In this document: positions 45,747 to 56,108 of the stretch, piece by piece | How positions within the stretch are numbered: position 1 is the first letter of the stretch | Layout: each line of letters starts with the position of its first letter | Source: Thozetella sp. PMI_491 | Lineage: Eukaryota > Ascomycota > Sordariomycetes > Chaetosphaeriales > Chaetosphaeriaceae | DNA: 64,000 nucleotides | Direction of reading: 5' to 3' | NCBI GenBank assembly: GCA_021432635.1 | Contig: MU270047.1 | Coordinates: 186,001-250,000, forward strand | Translations under genes and position numbers: made by a program | Notes under the pieces: model-generated | Seen by the model: only the letters and a program-made list of their open reading frames with translations | What the model was told of the DNA's origin: nothing | Databases searched by the model: none

Positions 45747-47066
45747 ATGGACCCAAGGACGGGGCAGAGGAGGCAGAATGACTCCCCGATGCATACCAGC
45801 TCCAACCCGCGATACCAGCAGACGCTTCATGACCAGCAGCAACGAAGGTCGTACGCCGGCAACCCGGGCGAACGGGGCGGTTACCGGTCCACGCCAGCAC
45901 CCCTCAACACATCAAGCGCGGCGGCCAGCCGGAGCATGAGCAGCTCGGCTAGCTACGGAGGGTACTACCAAGAACCAGCAGGAAGCACCTTTTCGGCGGG
46001 CGCCATACCGCAGAGCACCATGGGCTACCACCAGTCGGCGACCGACTATGGGCAAGCAGACGCACGCCAGACGCAGGGCTTCACGACGAGCACGTACAAC
46101 CCGATGATGTACAACGTTCAGCAGGCCGCCGGCACACAGAATGCCACCGTGTACGATGCGAACTCCCAGTTTTCGCGGCAGCCCGCAGCCCTCCAGATGA
46201 TGTCCACAGACGTGGCCGCTCCATATTTCCAAAGCGAGCCAACCAACCCCGCGGCCGCGGCCGCGTCTGCCATCCAGCAGTCCACGGCCACATCCAGCAC
46301 GTCCCAGGGGGTATATCAACAGCCGGGCCTGCCGAGCTACTCGAGCGGGAGCATGGCAACCATCGGGGCGATGGCTGCAGCATCCCAGTCCAGCGCAGCG
46401 GCCGACGTCAGCATGGAAGAAGACTACCCGCCCGCCGGGGGCTTGGACGAAGCATATACGTCGTACCAGACAGCACTCAAGGAGATTTTTCAGAATATAC
46501 GGAGTGGCATACTGGCTGCCGCTAGCGAGTCGCTCCTTAACGTCTCGGACTGGCTGCTGTCTCACGTGGCAGAGCTAGGTAGGCCTACTATCCCATTCCA
46601 GCCTCCTCCTCAGGAGCGCAGCTCTCCAAATTGGTGACTAACTCATATCCGAATCTAGGCCTTACCTCGGACGACCAGAACCTCCATCAAGACAGGATAA
46701 AGTTGTGGAACGACTTCAACCACGCCTGGCTGGCTTTATTTCAGCGTCAGAAGGATCTAATCGAGTCGGGGCAGCAATTACAACGTTCTCAGAGCCTCAT
46801 CACTCGCGATAGCCTCGAGAAAATGGGCAAAGAGCTCGTGAGGCTTTGTGATGGGATTGAAAGGCACGGCCTTGTTGATTACCAATACGGTGTTTGGGAG
46901 GAGCAGATTATTGCAAGTAAGTATTGGGTCCCGTATCTCGGTACATGCGGCCGTCATGAGCTAACCTTGGTTACGTACTTTAGTTCTCGAAGAGTGCCTT
47001 GATCTAGGCGATGCCCAGGATGAGGCTGGAGGCAGTACTGCAGCCAGCGCATCTCAGCAGCGGTAG
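45747..47066 (+). CDS. conserved fungal protein of unknown function, Gln/Ser-rich
   Basis: Three exons, 45747-46578, 46659-46916 and 46984-47066, give 390 aa. Both introns (80 and 67 bp) have GTAGGC/GTAAGT donors and CTAAC branch sites, and splice in phase 1 to restore VAELG-LTSDDQNLH and QIIA-ILEECLDL. The start is the first ATG in frame; upstream in-frame codons begin with GTG. Residues 1-250 are Ser/Gln/Ala/Tyr-rich and disordered, like the activation domains of regulators. Residues about 255-370 form a predicted all-helical domain that resembles proteins I associate with Pezizomycotina; I cannot name the family. No DNA-binding motif is seen. Very long non-coding flanks on both sides suggest elaborate regulation. 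A signalling or transcription role is a guess. Confidence 0.8.
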
Positions 47067-47633
47067 GATGTTACCGGCTATCCCCTCTCCGTCTCATTTC
47101 CTACGTGGCGAGAGACTACGTATCTGTTTATGCGATCACCTGCACCTCATCGTGTTTGGAAGGATCCTTGTGGCGCATTTCTTGCCCTCCATTTTCGCAT
47201 CTGCTGGGGTTCCGGTTGGTGGAGTTGGGAGAAAGAAGAGAACAATCTCCAGAATCTGTGGCTTTCTAGAGGTGGCAGGATCGCTATGAAAGCATCACAC
47301 GGATTTTCAGGGGTTCCACTGCCAGGCAACACCGCCACATACGTCCCTTTTCCTGCGTTATCCTATTTTTCTTTGTTCATGTTGTTATGTTTGCGCAATT
47401 AGAAGGAAACCCAGCCTTCCCCAGGCGGTCAAGCGGCGGGTGGGCTGGCTGGATGGACGGAGGTCATGTTTCTTCTCATGAATTATCTCATCAGGTCGGA
47501 CTGGGCTGGCATTACTGGACTGGACTGAGCAGGCGCCCGAGGCGAGGCGTGGGCCACGGAGATGACAAGCACATGATAACGGCCGGATGGGGATGATTGG
47601 TCTTTCATGAGCCATGATGGCGGGAACTGGTAA

Positions 47634-47700
47634 TCTCTCTCTCTCTCATACACTCTCTTCCTCTCTTTCTCATACTCACACGCGCGCTTCCACACACATC
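47634..47700 (+). repeat. CT/CA-rich microsatellite
   Basis: TCTCTC repeats grade into CACA-type repeats over about 65 bp in non-coding DNA. Confidence 0.8.
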
Positions 47701-48412
47701 TTTGGTTTTTCTCTGCCACTCCCCCCTCGGCAATACAATGCTATTTTCTTTTCCTTCGGGATAGTGGCTGTGGTGTGGGTAGTCGGGCGAGCGGGTGACC
47801 CGGAAAAGAAACGGGATGGCGGGAAGGCTGGGAAGGGGTGTAGACGGCGCAAGGCGAGAAGAAAGAATTTGCAGCTTTTTGCTTTCCTCGGCTTTTTTTT
47901 TTAACCTCCATGTTTGTCCGCGCGATACAAAAGCAACTAGAGGCTGGTGACGCTACTCTCTGCCCCCTCACGGGGCGTGGATGAGGCTGGACAGTGTACG
48001 AGCAAGGGTGGCTGGCGGGTTGGCCAGGTTGGCCGAATTCGATTCCGATCAGGAAGCGGCAGGGCGGCGGAAGAGAGGAACACGATGGGCTGCCTGGGCT
48101 GGGAAAACTCGGTTGTACAAAGTTCCATTGTACATGTACAGGTACATAGCTAGAGCATATGGGCATACTAATTCCCCTACATACGGCCTTGTTGGGCCTG
48201 TTTCCCTGCCGTGATGCTAGCGAGCTAGAGGTCCCCAGGCTGCACATCGGCTCTAGTACGGCAATGAACTGTCGATCATGGTCTTATGTGCAGTAAACAC
48301 ATGCCTTGACTTCGTGCCCGACCCGGGTCTTCAATTCACCGCTATCTAGCTCATGGTGGGATCCCTGTGATGGTGTCTGGGGGGGCAATAGCAGGGGCTA
48401 TTTGCTTTTTTT

Positions 48413-48423
48413 GGGGGGGGGGG
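48413..48423 (+). repeat. poly-G run (11)
   Basis: Eleven G residues preceded by a T run. Confidence 0.85.
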
Positions 48424-49236
48424 ATGTGTGCGTACGCGATAGTTGTCAGGCTTCCGTGGGCATTCATGCCTAAGTTGCGCGATAACAGGGGGTATGTTTG
48501 GCCTCACCGTAATGCTGAAGGTTCTGGAAGAGTACCTAAGAAAAAGCAAGCAGGGATGAGAACAATGTGCGTTCCCGCGGTTAGAGTCATGACTAGCTCG
48601 CTCGGCTGCCAGCCCGACGAGGAGAAGGAAGAGAGGGGGGCAGGTGGGGAGACTTGATGGCACGATGCAGATATCAGTCAGGCCCGATACGAACAAGAGC
48701 AGGGAAGCGTGGTCCTGCCTGGGCACCAGGATCGGCGTTGGTGTGCGTTCGGATGGCAGCTTCGGGCAACCTCGCATCATCAGTCCCGGGGTGCATTCGT
48801 GTATCTGCGTCTCAACTTAGGTCTGCTCGCCGAGGAATCCGGTGTAAGTGGTTTCCGGGTGCGTGGGGGGAGGGTTGCTGGGGTGTTGCAACGCAAGCCA
48901 TCCCGGCATGTCGGGCATCAATGATAGACATGAGGCTGCGATCATAGGGCGCGCGGATCTCCTACCAGCACCCCTGTTTGCTTGTACCATTCTTGGTTTT
49001 TTGCCTCGTTCGCGTCCCGAGTAATAGCATCTCCGCCATAAGCCCGGGGTAGGGTGATCCGGCTTGGGCTCGACGGAGGCCAAGAAGCAATGAATGCGGC
49101 ACAGCAGTTAACTGGGAAATTGAGGCGCTGCACTGAGCTTTGCGAACGCATGCTTGCGCATCCTCGCATGCATGTGTACAAACCCTGATATCACTAGTGT
49201 CTGGAAGAAGCAAGCAAGAGGTTGCCACACCACCCA

Positions 49237-49253
49237 CCCCCCCCCCCCCCCCC
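49237..49253 (+). repeat. poly-C run (17)
   Basis: Seventeen C residues within a pyrimidine-rich stretch. Confidence 0.85.
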
Positions 49254-52200
49254 TTCCCCCTCTCCTCTCTAATTTCAAACTCCCCGGACATGTCGGAACC
49301 ATGCATGTCATGAGGCACACCGAATCAGCAGCTGCCGTCTGGACAGGGGTGGCGTGTCCCAGCCAGCCGGGTAAGGCAGATTCGACCCCAACAGCTGAAG
49401 GCTCGCCAGGGACTCATGTCTTGGAATTCGTTTTTGCTTTGGCGGGAAGACAGGCGCGGCCCATGGGTTGCGCTGCTAATGGCATTGGTCCCGGGAAGCG
49501 AAGGAGGCGTGCGGCTGTGACGAGGGCAGAGTGGTGGTACCTGGGAATGTTCACCATGTCAAGCAGGCGCAAGACCTACGTGCTCGACGAACGCTGGAAG
49601 AGCACAGAGGCGCGCTGCAGTGTCCCGTCTGTCTCAGTCGCCACAAGCGGAAGCTAGTTCAACTCGGTTGCACACTCCCCGTACAACTGTGCACATCCCT
49701 CCGCCCACATACACACACACACGCACAACCCGAATTCGACTTCGGTTCGGCGAGAAAGAAGCAACTGCAAGCGCAGTGCTCCTGCCGTCGTTCGCATCCT
49801 TCCATTGCCCGAGGCCACAGGCTGCTGCTGCCTTGAATTGTGGCAGCTTCCTCCCCTCTTTCCGTTCGGAACCCCCGCTCAGCGCTCCACTCCCCCTTCG
49901 TCCACACTGAGATGTGCCCTGCAGAATCGGGGCGAACTGCTGCAAGACAGATCTCGCATTCGCTATGGCTACTACTGTCTGGAGGCCTATACTGTTTCTG
50001 CGCCATTCGCCCGGGAACAGTCTGTGACACCCCGCTCCAGGTCCCCACGGGCGCACGCAACTGGGGGGCCCCAATTGCTGTGCTGACCATTGCAGCCAGC
50101 AGTGTCGGGCCTCTCTCCTCCTGTTCCGTCCCTCCCCGGACCCCCCTTGGCACTCCCTGGAGCGCCATCCTGTGAGATTCCAGAGCCGGGTGGCCCCGTC
50201 TGTCACCCGTCACCCCACGGCGGTCGCCTGCAGCCCTGGCGCCCCGGCTGGGGAGGGGGGGGGGAGGGGCTGGCTGCAGGTTGTTGTTGTTCTGGCCTGT
50301 GGCGTGCCGAGATGCGGCCCTGGCGGCCCCCAAAGAGGAAATATTGAGGGGAGTGGTGGTCTCTCCCCCCGGTCGACCGTCGATCTCGGAGGTTTTTTCC
50401 TGTTGGCCGGGCTCGGTCTCTGATGCTCGCCCGCCGTGGCCGTGCCGATCACCCAGAATGAGGCTGAAGGGAGGAGATGCAGGGCGGACGGGACCAAGCG
50501 CCGCCCCGCCGCGCGCCTGCGCCAACCAACGACTTCTTTTTTCCTCGCTTGATAAATCACAAACTACCTGCCCATTTTGCTCTCCGAGCGCCAGGGCATG
50601 AGAGGGCACCCAGGGTCTCTACTTGGCACCTACTCGGGCGCCTCACCGCTTGGCCCAAAGTCTCATCCCTTGTTCCATCTTTGTTGGCGGGTGGCTGCAG
50701 GAAGATCGGCGAGGTAAGGCGAGCATTTAGGTTCCCCTCTCCTTCAGAACTGGGGCAGAGGCACTAGTAGTAATTTCCCGGTCGCCTGGCACTGGGCTGC
50801 GTCTCGGGATCGGGATCGACTTTCAGGTTCAGGCCTCACTGGCGTACGTACCCTTAACCCTGCTGGTTACCCTGTGCCGATACTTCTTACTCTGAAACTG
50901 GGTTCAGGCTTGGTGTCCGTCACGAGCCTAAACCGCCCCAATCCGCGGGTCGCGGGATGGAGCACGCAACTGGGATGTTGCCAGCTCCCATCGTCGTCTC
51001 ATAGCCCCCGTTGAAAGGCTACTCGCCTCAACAAGCTATTGACCTTGCATAATAATTGTGGTGCTCTGCGGTAGTTCCCGGGCGCACATTTCTTCCATCT
51101 CTCAACGCCATAGCCATGGCGTACGCCATTCGTACGCTGTCATCCGGCAGCGTTGGCTCACACGGGCTGTTGTTCTACCACATAGGCCGATATTTGTCAA
51201 CCTCTGCGTAACATTGCATTGCCCGGTCGGCAAGCGCGGAGTTTTCGTCGATGTTTCTTCCTCGCCCGGCTGCCGTATCTGTTGTGAGGAACCGCCTAAG
51301 TTGGGGGTACCTGATAAGACAGCTGTACGAGGCAGTGGTGCACAGCAGCGTCGTGAGAGTGGCTGGGAACATGCTCTGTCTTGTTCTAGGCCCTTACGAC
51401 CGAATAGAACCCCTGACTTCACCACAATAGTGCGAACCGATTCCTCAATGGTGCAGAAGGATGGTCCCGTGCGGGTTGTCTCGCCGGACGGATCGAGAGG
51501 TGGCAGAATGTCACCCACTGAGTGGTTGATTACAGAGCACACATGGAGCAACCATCTGAAGCTACTTGTTAAAACGCCCCAAAGTGACCTCACTAGTCGC
51601 AAACCAGACAGCAAACAGGTGGTCGCTCTAGAGAGTGTATCAATAAGATACTAATGTACCTCAATGCTAAACTTGTAGTCCTGCATATGAAATAGACGCA
51701 CTGGTACTGGGGCGATCCGAATATATTTCCTAATTCTAGTGTTTCTTATGGAACCGAGAAGAGCCGTGCCATGGCGATCCTCCATAGATATTATTGCTCG
51801 TAAGATCGGGTACTCGCATTCGTGTCGAAGGTATCGAGATAGGATTCTCGATGATATGTCAACAAGTCTAAGAGAAGAAGCCCTGGAGAGAAACACGGCA
51901 GAGATGAGCCGAAGCCAACGAATTACTATATCAGCGCGACGATGAGGTTCTCCAATCTATGTATGAGGCGGCAGCGGAATGAAGCGACTGGCAAGCAGGG
52001 AAAGCTCCATGCTTACCCGCTGAGATCCCGATTGCCTAGTTGGACATGTTACATTAACTCGGCGCCTTGAAGGATAGGTAGTGGCCCTTCGCTAGCAAGG
52101 AGGAACAAACTGACGACATCGCATTCAATGACGCTGTGTACTTGTGGTCAATGCTGCGAGACCTGTCCTAGTTTGGTGCATCATATATTCCCTCTTCTCG

Positions 52201-52367
52201 TTAACGCCGTTCTTCTACGACCTAGGCCACGTTGCTAGAACGTCAAGCAACAATCGAACGATCCTCAAGCAACTGTACAAATGCTTGTTCATCGTACCGC
52301 AAGACATGTCCAACTTTTCCCACCAAACCCATATCGTGGTATCTCAATGTCCAGTGCGACCAAAATA

Positions 52368-53267
52368 TTAGAACTGGTCTGTAATCAAGGCATTAGCGAA
52401 CCCAAAGTCCCGACGAAATCCGAGCAGAGGGGGCACTTCAAGAAGGGGTATGGACGTACCCAAAGTCATGCTCATGCTCACGTCGGTATTCTCTACCATC
52501 TTGGTGAACTCCTCAAAGCTGATCTTCCCGTCCTTGTCCAGATCCGCCTCCATGATGGTCTTGTCCACAATCTGCTGCAGTTGCTGGTCCTTGAGGTTGC
52601 TTCCCACCATCATCTTGAGCACAATAAACAGCTCCCCGTTGCTGATGTAGCCGTCCCGGTCGATGTCGTAGACCTGGAAGGCGAACCGTAGCTTCTGCTC
52701 TTTGTTGCCCTTGCTCGAGAAGGCGCTAAGACCTCCTACGAATTCCTGGAAATCGACATCGCCGCCGCCGTCCTCGTCGAAGATAGCAATCATCCTGTGT
52801 AGCCCATCCTGTCAGCCTTGCCATGTCTCCGAGCTCATTCTCGCCTCGGCTAGGCGGCGGTCTGTGTTCCGCAAGTCGGTACGCACCTCGTTGCAAGGGG
52901 ATTTGACGATATTTGAGGCAGGCTCAGGAACTCATCGCGCTCGATCGTGCCGGAGTTATCCTGGTACCCCCGGCGGTGTCAGCAGCGGCAGAGTAAGTTT
53001 TGATCGGAACCAGCCCCCTCCCTTTCCCCCCTCCTCCCCCTTCGCTTCGTTCGACCACGCACCTTGTCCAGTTTCATGAACCTCTTCCGCAGCCTGTCAA
53101 CCTCTTCTCTGTTGACTACACGACGCATGGGTCAGCGGGGGTGGGGATGTTCTGGTGGGAAGGAGAGCCATGTCTCTAGAATCGCGGGGTCGCGATAGAG
53201 GAGGGGCAAACACACAGTTGGACCCTGAGACGATGTCGTCCAGGACGGTGCTCGGGTTGTTGCCCAT
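52368..53267 (-). CDS. CNB1: calcineurin regulatory subunit B
   Basis: Five exons, 53267-53216, 53115-53063, 52960-52887, 52794-52460 and 52378-52368, give 174 aa, the length I expect for fungal CnaB. The protein opens MGNNPS, an N-myristoylation signal at Gly2. Four EF-hand loops lie at residues 34-45 ([12 protein letters not shown]), 66-77 ([12 protein letters not shown]), 103-114 ([12 protein letters not shown]) and 144-155 ([12 protein letters not shown]). The introns are 100, 102, 92 and 81 bp. The last exon is only 11 bp and restores the conserved end MSMTLDQF. Skipping the last splice would give an unrelated tail. CnaB holds the catalytic subunit CnaA and confers Ca2+ sensitivity on the phosphatase that activates Crz1-type transcription factors. 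It is divergent from EPL1. Confidence 0.95.
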
Positions 53268-54231
53268 CTTGGCAGGTTCCCTGTAGTGGGTCGTCTATGG
53301 TAATTGTACGTAGCGCTTGATGTATGGCAGGCCGTCGGCGTGGAAGTGGTCGCTCCTTGTTACGAGGTGGGAAGTCGCAGATGCGGTTCAAGGCTGAGAA
53401 GTTGGGTTGCCTTTCAGCGGCGGCTGGCCGTAGGCTGCTGACCGACATAGGATAAAAAGTGGAGCAATTCGGTGCTTATTCACCAATCAGTTGGTAGGTT
53501 ACAGCAGGAGGAGCAGCGACTTCTTTGGTAGCCAATCAGGGAGCCAGAGGACTTATTCACCATTCCCTCAGGGAGAAACGAGACGCTCGCTGCTCTAACT
53601 AGGCATGTTTTCAATGGATCTTTAGTCTTTTCTGGCAGTGTACGCATTCACTGCACCACAAGCGATGATTCAGGGCGCTGATAACAGCCTCATGTGGCGG
53701 TGGCAAACAACGTGGCTGAGCTACAAAATATTGCTCGAGGCAACCAACCGAGATTGGCACGTGCCTTGGAAGCTCGATCGCCTGCGCTCCCTCGTTCGTG
53801 TCTTGTTGAGACATCTGATTGATGTCCCGAAGGAAAGAGTTTTGGAACCTACTGGAGGTACAAATGAATCTTCGACGCGGTCGTTACGCTACTTTGCCCA
53901 CGATTAAAGTTTGATATTGGGAGCCCCTTTCGCTTGCATCCACCCTGGCTTGGTTAGGTAATGCGCCGAAAAGTGGCCCGTCCTTCGGTGCACGTAGCCA
54001 ATTGCCCGTCGGCAAAGTCGCGATCCGCCCGCTCTCAGCAGAATTTGCCAAACATCCGCTCAACGAAGCGTCATCGCGACCCAGGCTTTCGGCCATCAAA
54101 ATCTCGCCCACCAGCGCTCTTTTCCATCGAAAAAATCGCGGAATCAATCTCGCATGTGCCATTTTATGCATTGAGATTTTTTCGGGCGGGTTTTCCGCTA
54201 CTTTTGGCCTCGCCTCCTCCTCCCTTCAGTC
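53268..54231. promoter_or_regulatory. divergent promoter region, CNB1 / EPL1
   Basis: About 960 bp between divergent starts. Two nearby copies of a CAATCAG-type element (53484 and 53534) lie on the CNB1 side. No gene is seen. Confidence 0.45.
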
Positions 54232-56108
54232 ATGGCGACCCGGAAAGTGCGATACAAGAAGCTGAGCTCAAAGACGAACTTACCCGTGCTCCGAGCAGAC
54301 CAGGTCGACCCGACCGAGTATGAATTTCTCACTCACGATGGAGAGATCGCGACCGGTGTCGAAGCCGGCGAGCAGAGTGTATGCCCTCTTACCTGACCTT
54401 GCCCGACAACATCACGTGACTTACCATGTGCCCTTAGGAATACCATCTCCAGGCCGCTCTGCAGGGGGCGGGTGTCGCGGTGGACAATGAGATCCCCGTG
54501 CCCCCGCCGGAAAAGAGCAGCCTTAATTATGCAGAGCTCTACACAATACCGCGGGAAGAGACGTCGACTTACATACGTTTCTCCCAGACGGTAGAGGAGT
54601 GTATCGGCTGTCTGTATGACATGACCGAAGACGATGAGACCTTCCTCAAGTCATACAACCAGAAGCGGCAGGCATCTAGCCAGCTCTCCGAGGATGACTT
54701 CGAGCGCCTCATGGAGGTGTTTGAGGACACAGCCTACATCAAGGCCCCCTTTGCCGCAGTAGACCAGACCATAGTCCCTTACGACGACATGGTCCAAGGC
54801 CTCAATGAGCTAGAAGCTCCCAAGCTGCTGCTGCATGCGAAGGAGCTTTATGAATATTGGAAGTCGCAGCGGCAGGCCATGAGCAACCGGCCGCTCCATC
54901 CAACGCTCAAGTTCGAGACTCACCAAGAGAACGACGATATGGATCCATACGTCTGCTTCCGAAGGCGCGAGGTTCGACAGACTCGCAAGACGAGAGCCCG
55001 AGACGTACAGAGCGCCGATAAGCTGAAGAAGTTGCGAAAGGAGCTCGAGGAAGGGCGCCAACTGGTGCTGGCAGCCCACGCGAGGGAGGTCATGAAGGCG
55101 GATTTGATCAAGGTCGACAAGGCCATCTTCGAATCGCGGGCTTGGCTCAAGGAGCAGAAGATTCGTCTGGGCATCAAGGCCGACGACGATGATCTGATCA
55201 ACACCAAGGTGAGCATCTCTTTCCAGGTTGCAGACCCGCCATCTGACACTGAACAGCCCCAGCCTCAGAAGAGGAAGCCTGTAGAACCGCCCGCGCCCCG
55301 GCCGCCGGTTATGCGCATGCCTGTAGCCCTCGGCCGCCCCGCCGAGATGGACCTCGCTCAGCTGGCCGACCGGATCGCCGAGCGTGAGAGAGACCTGCTC
55401 ATTGATATTGAGAAGAAGGTCCAGAACCACACAGAGTGGAACAAGAACCACGTGGATCTGACGAGAGCGCCGTTGTCGCCGGTCAAGGGTCAAACCGTAG
55501 ACCCGAGCTTCAGGCTGGCTAAGACGCAATATCTGATGACCCCCCCAGCCTCAGCCTCGAACGACTCCCTGGAAGAGCCTGTGGCTATGGACCTCGACAA
55601 GCCGGTCAACGAGCCCACATTTAAATTTAGAGGTGTGTCCCACGACGACACACCATCCTCAACCCCCCCTCCAGCGTATCGCCGCCGGGTGGGCCGACTC
55701 GGTCGGTTGTGGATCGACCGCCGTGGTGTACCCAGCTCAGGCGGATTGGCAAGCCCTCCAAGGGAGAGCAACCATTTGTCGTCAGACCGCTTTAAGTATG
55801 ACCAGGATTCGGACGATGAAGATCAGCCTCGGTACGACGTCGACCCGTTTGATACCCGGGCATTGAGATTCCGAGGTTCGGTGCCTCTTCCTGCGTCGTT
55901 GATGAACCGGGGCAAGCCAATACCGCCAGCGTTGGATACGTCGGGCCATCGTCCAGCGCTGCCCCCTGCGCAGGTTCACCCACCTGCCCAGGCCCAGGCC
56001 CAGGCCCAGGCCCAGGCTCAAGCACAAGCGCAAGCGCAAGCCCAGGCTCAAGCGCAAGCCCAGGCCCAGGCCCAGGTGCAAGCCCAGGCTGCCCGTCCGG
56101 CAGCGTAG
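54232..56108 (+). CDS. EPL1: Enhancer of polycomb-like protein 1, NuA4 subunit
   Basis: Exon 1 (54232-54378) and exon 2 (54438-56108) join in phase 0 across a 59-bp intron (GTATGC donor, TAG acceptor), giving 605 aa. Exon 1 encodes MATRKVRYKKLSSKTNLPVL, the start of the EPcA domain. Exon 2 continues through EYHLQAALQG, IPVPPPE and the long EPcA helices to PYVCFRRREVRQTRKTR near residue 220. A Lys/Glu-rich coiled coil follows at about 235-305, and PAYRRRVGRLGRLWIDRRG near 465 is typical of fungal Epl1. The tail from about 565 is a Gln-Ala repeat. Epl1 is the scaffold that joins the Esa1 acetyltransferase module (Piccolo NuA4) to nucleosomes and to the rest of NuA4. Confidence 0.94.
55986..56090 (+). 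repeat. Gln-Ala dipeptide-coding repeat in EPL1
   Basis: A CAGGCC/CAAGCG hexanucleotide repeat encodes about 17 Ala-Gln pairs in frame near the C terminus. Codons vary (CAG/CAA, GCC/GCT/GCG), so the repeat is not a recent pure expansion. Confidence 0.9.

Larger units (their letters stand above)
47067..52367. other. 5.3-kb gene-poor region
   Basis: It holds the 3' region of the unknown gene and the 3' flank of calcineurin B, then mostly unassigned DNA. I see a CT-rich microsatellite, poly-G and poly-C runs and a CA-rich stretch near 49715. The part from about 51650 to 52300 is less GC-rich. The longest open frame (49659-50609, minus) has only a GTG start and no family features. Confidence 0.5.

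Noticed and set aside
49659-50609. 316-codon open frame on the minus strand
   Set aside because: It starts only with GTG, has no motif or splice structure, and overlapping frames on the other strand are equally open, as expected of GC-rich DNA.
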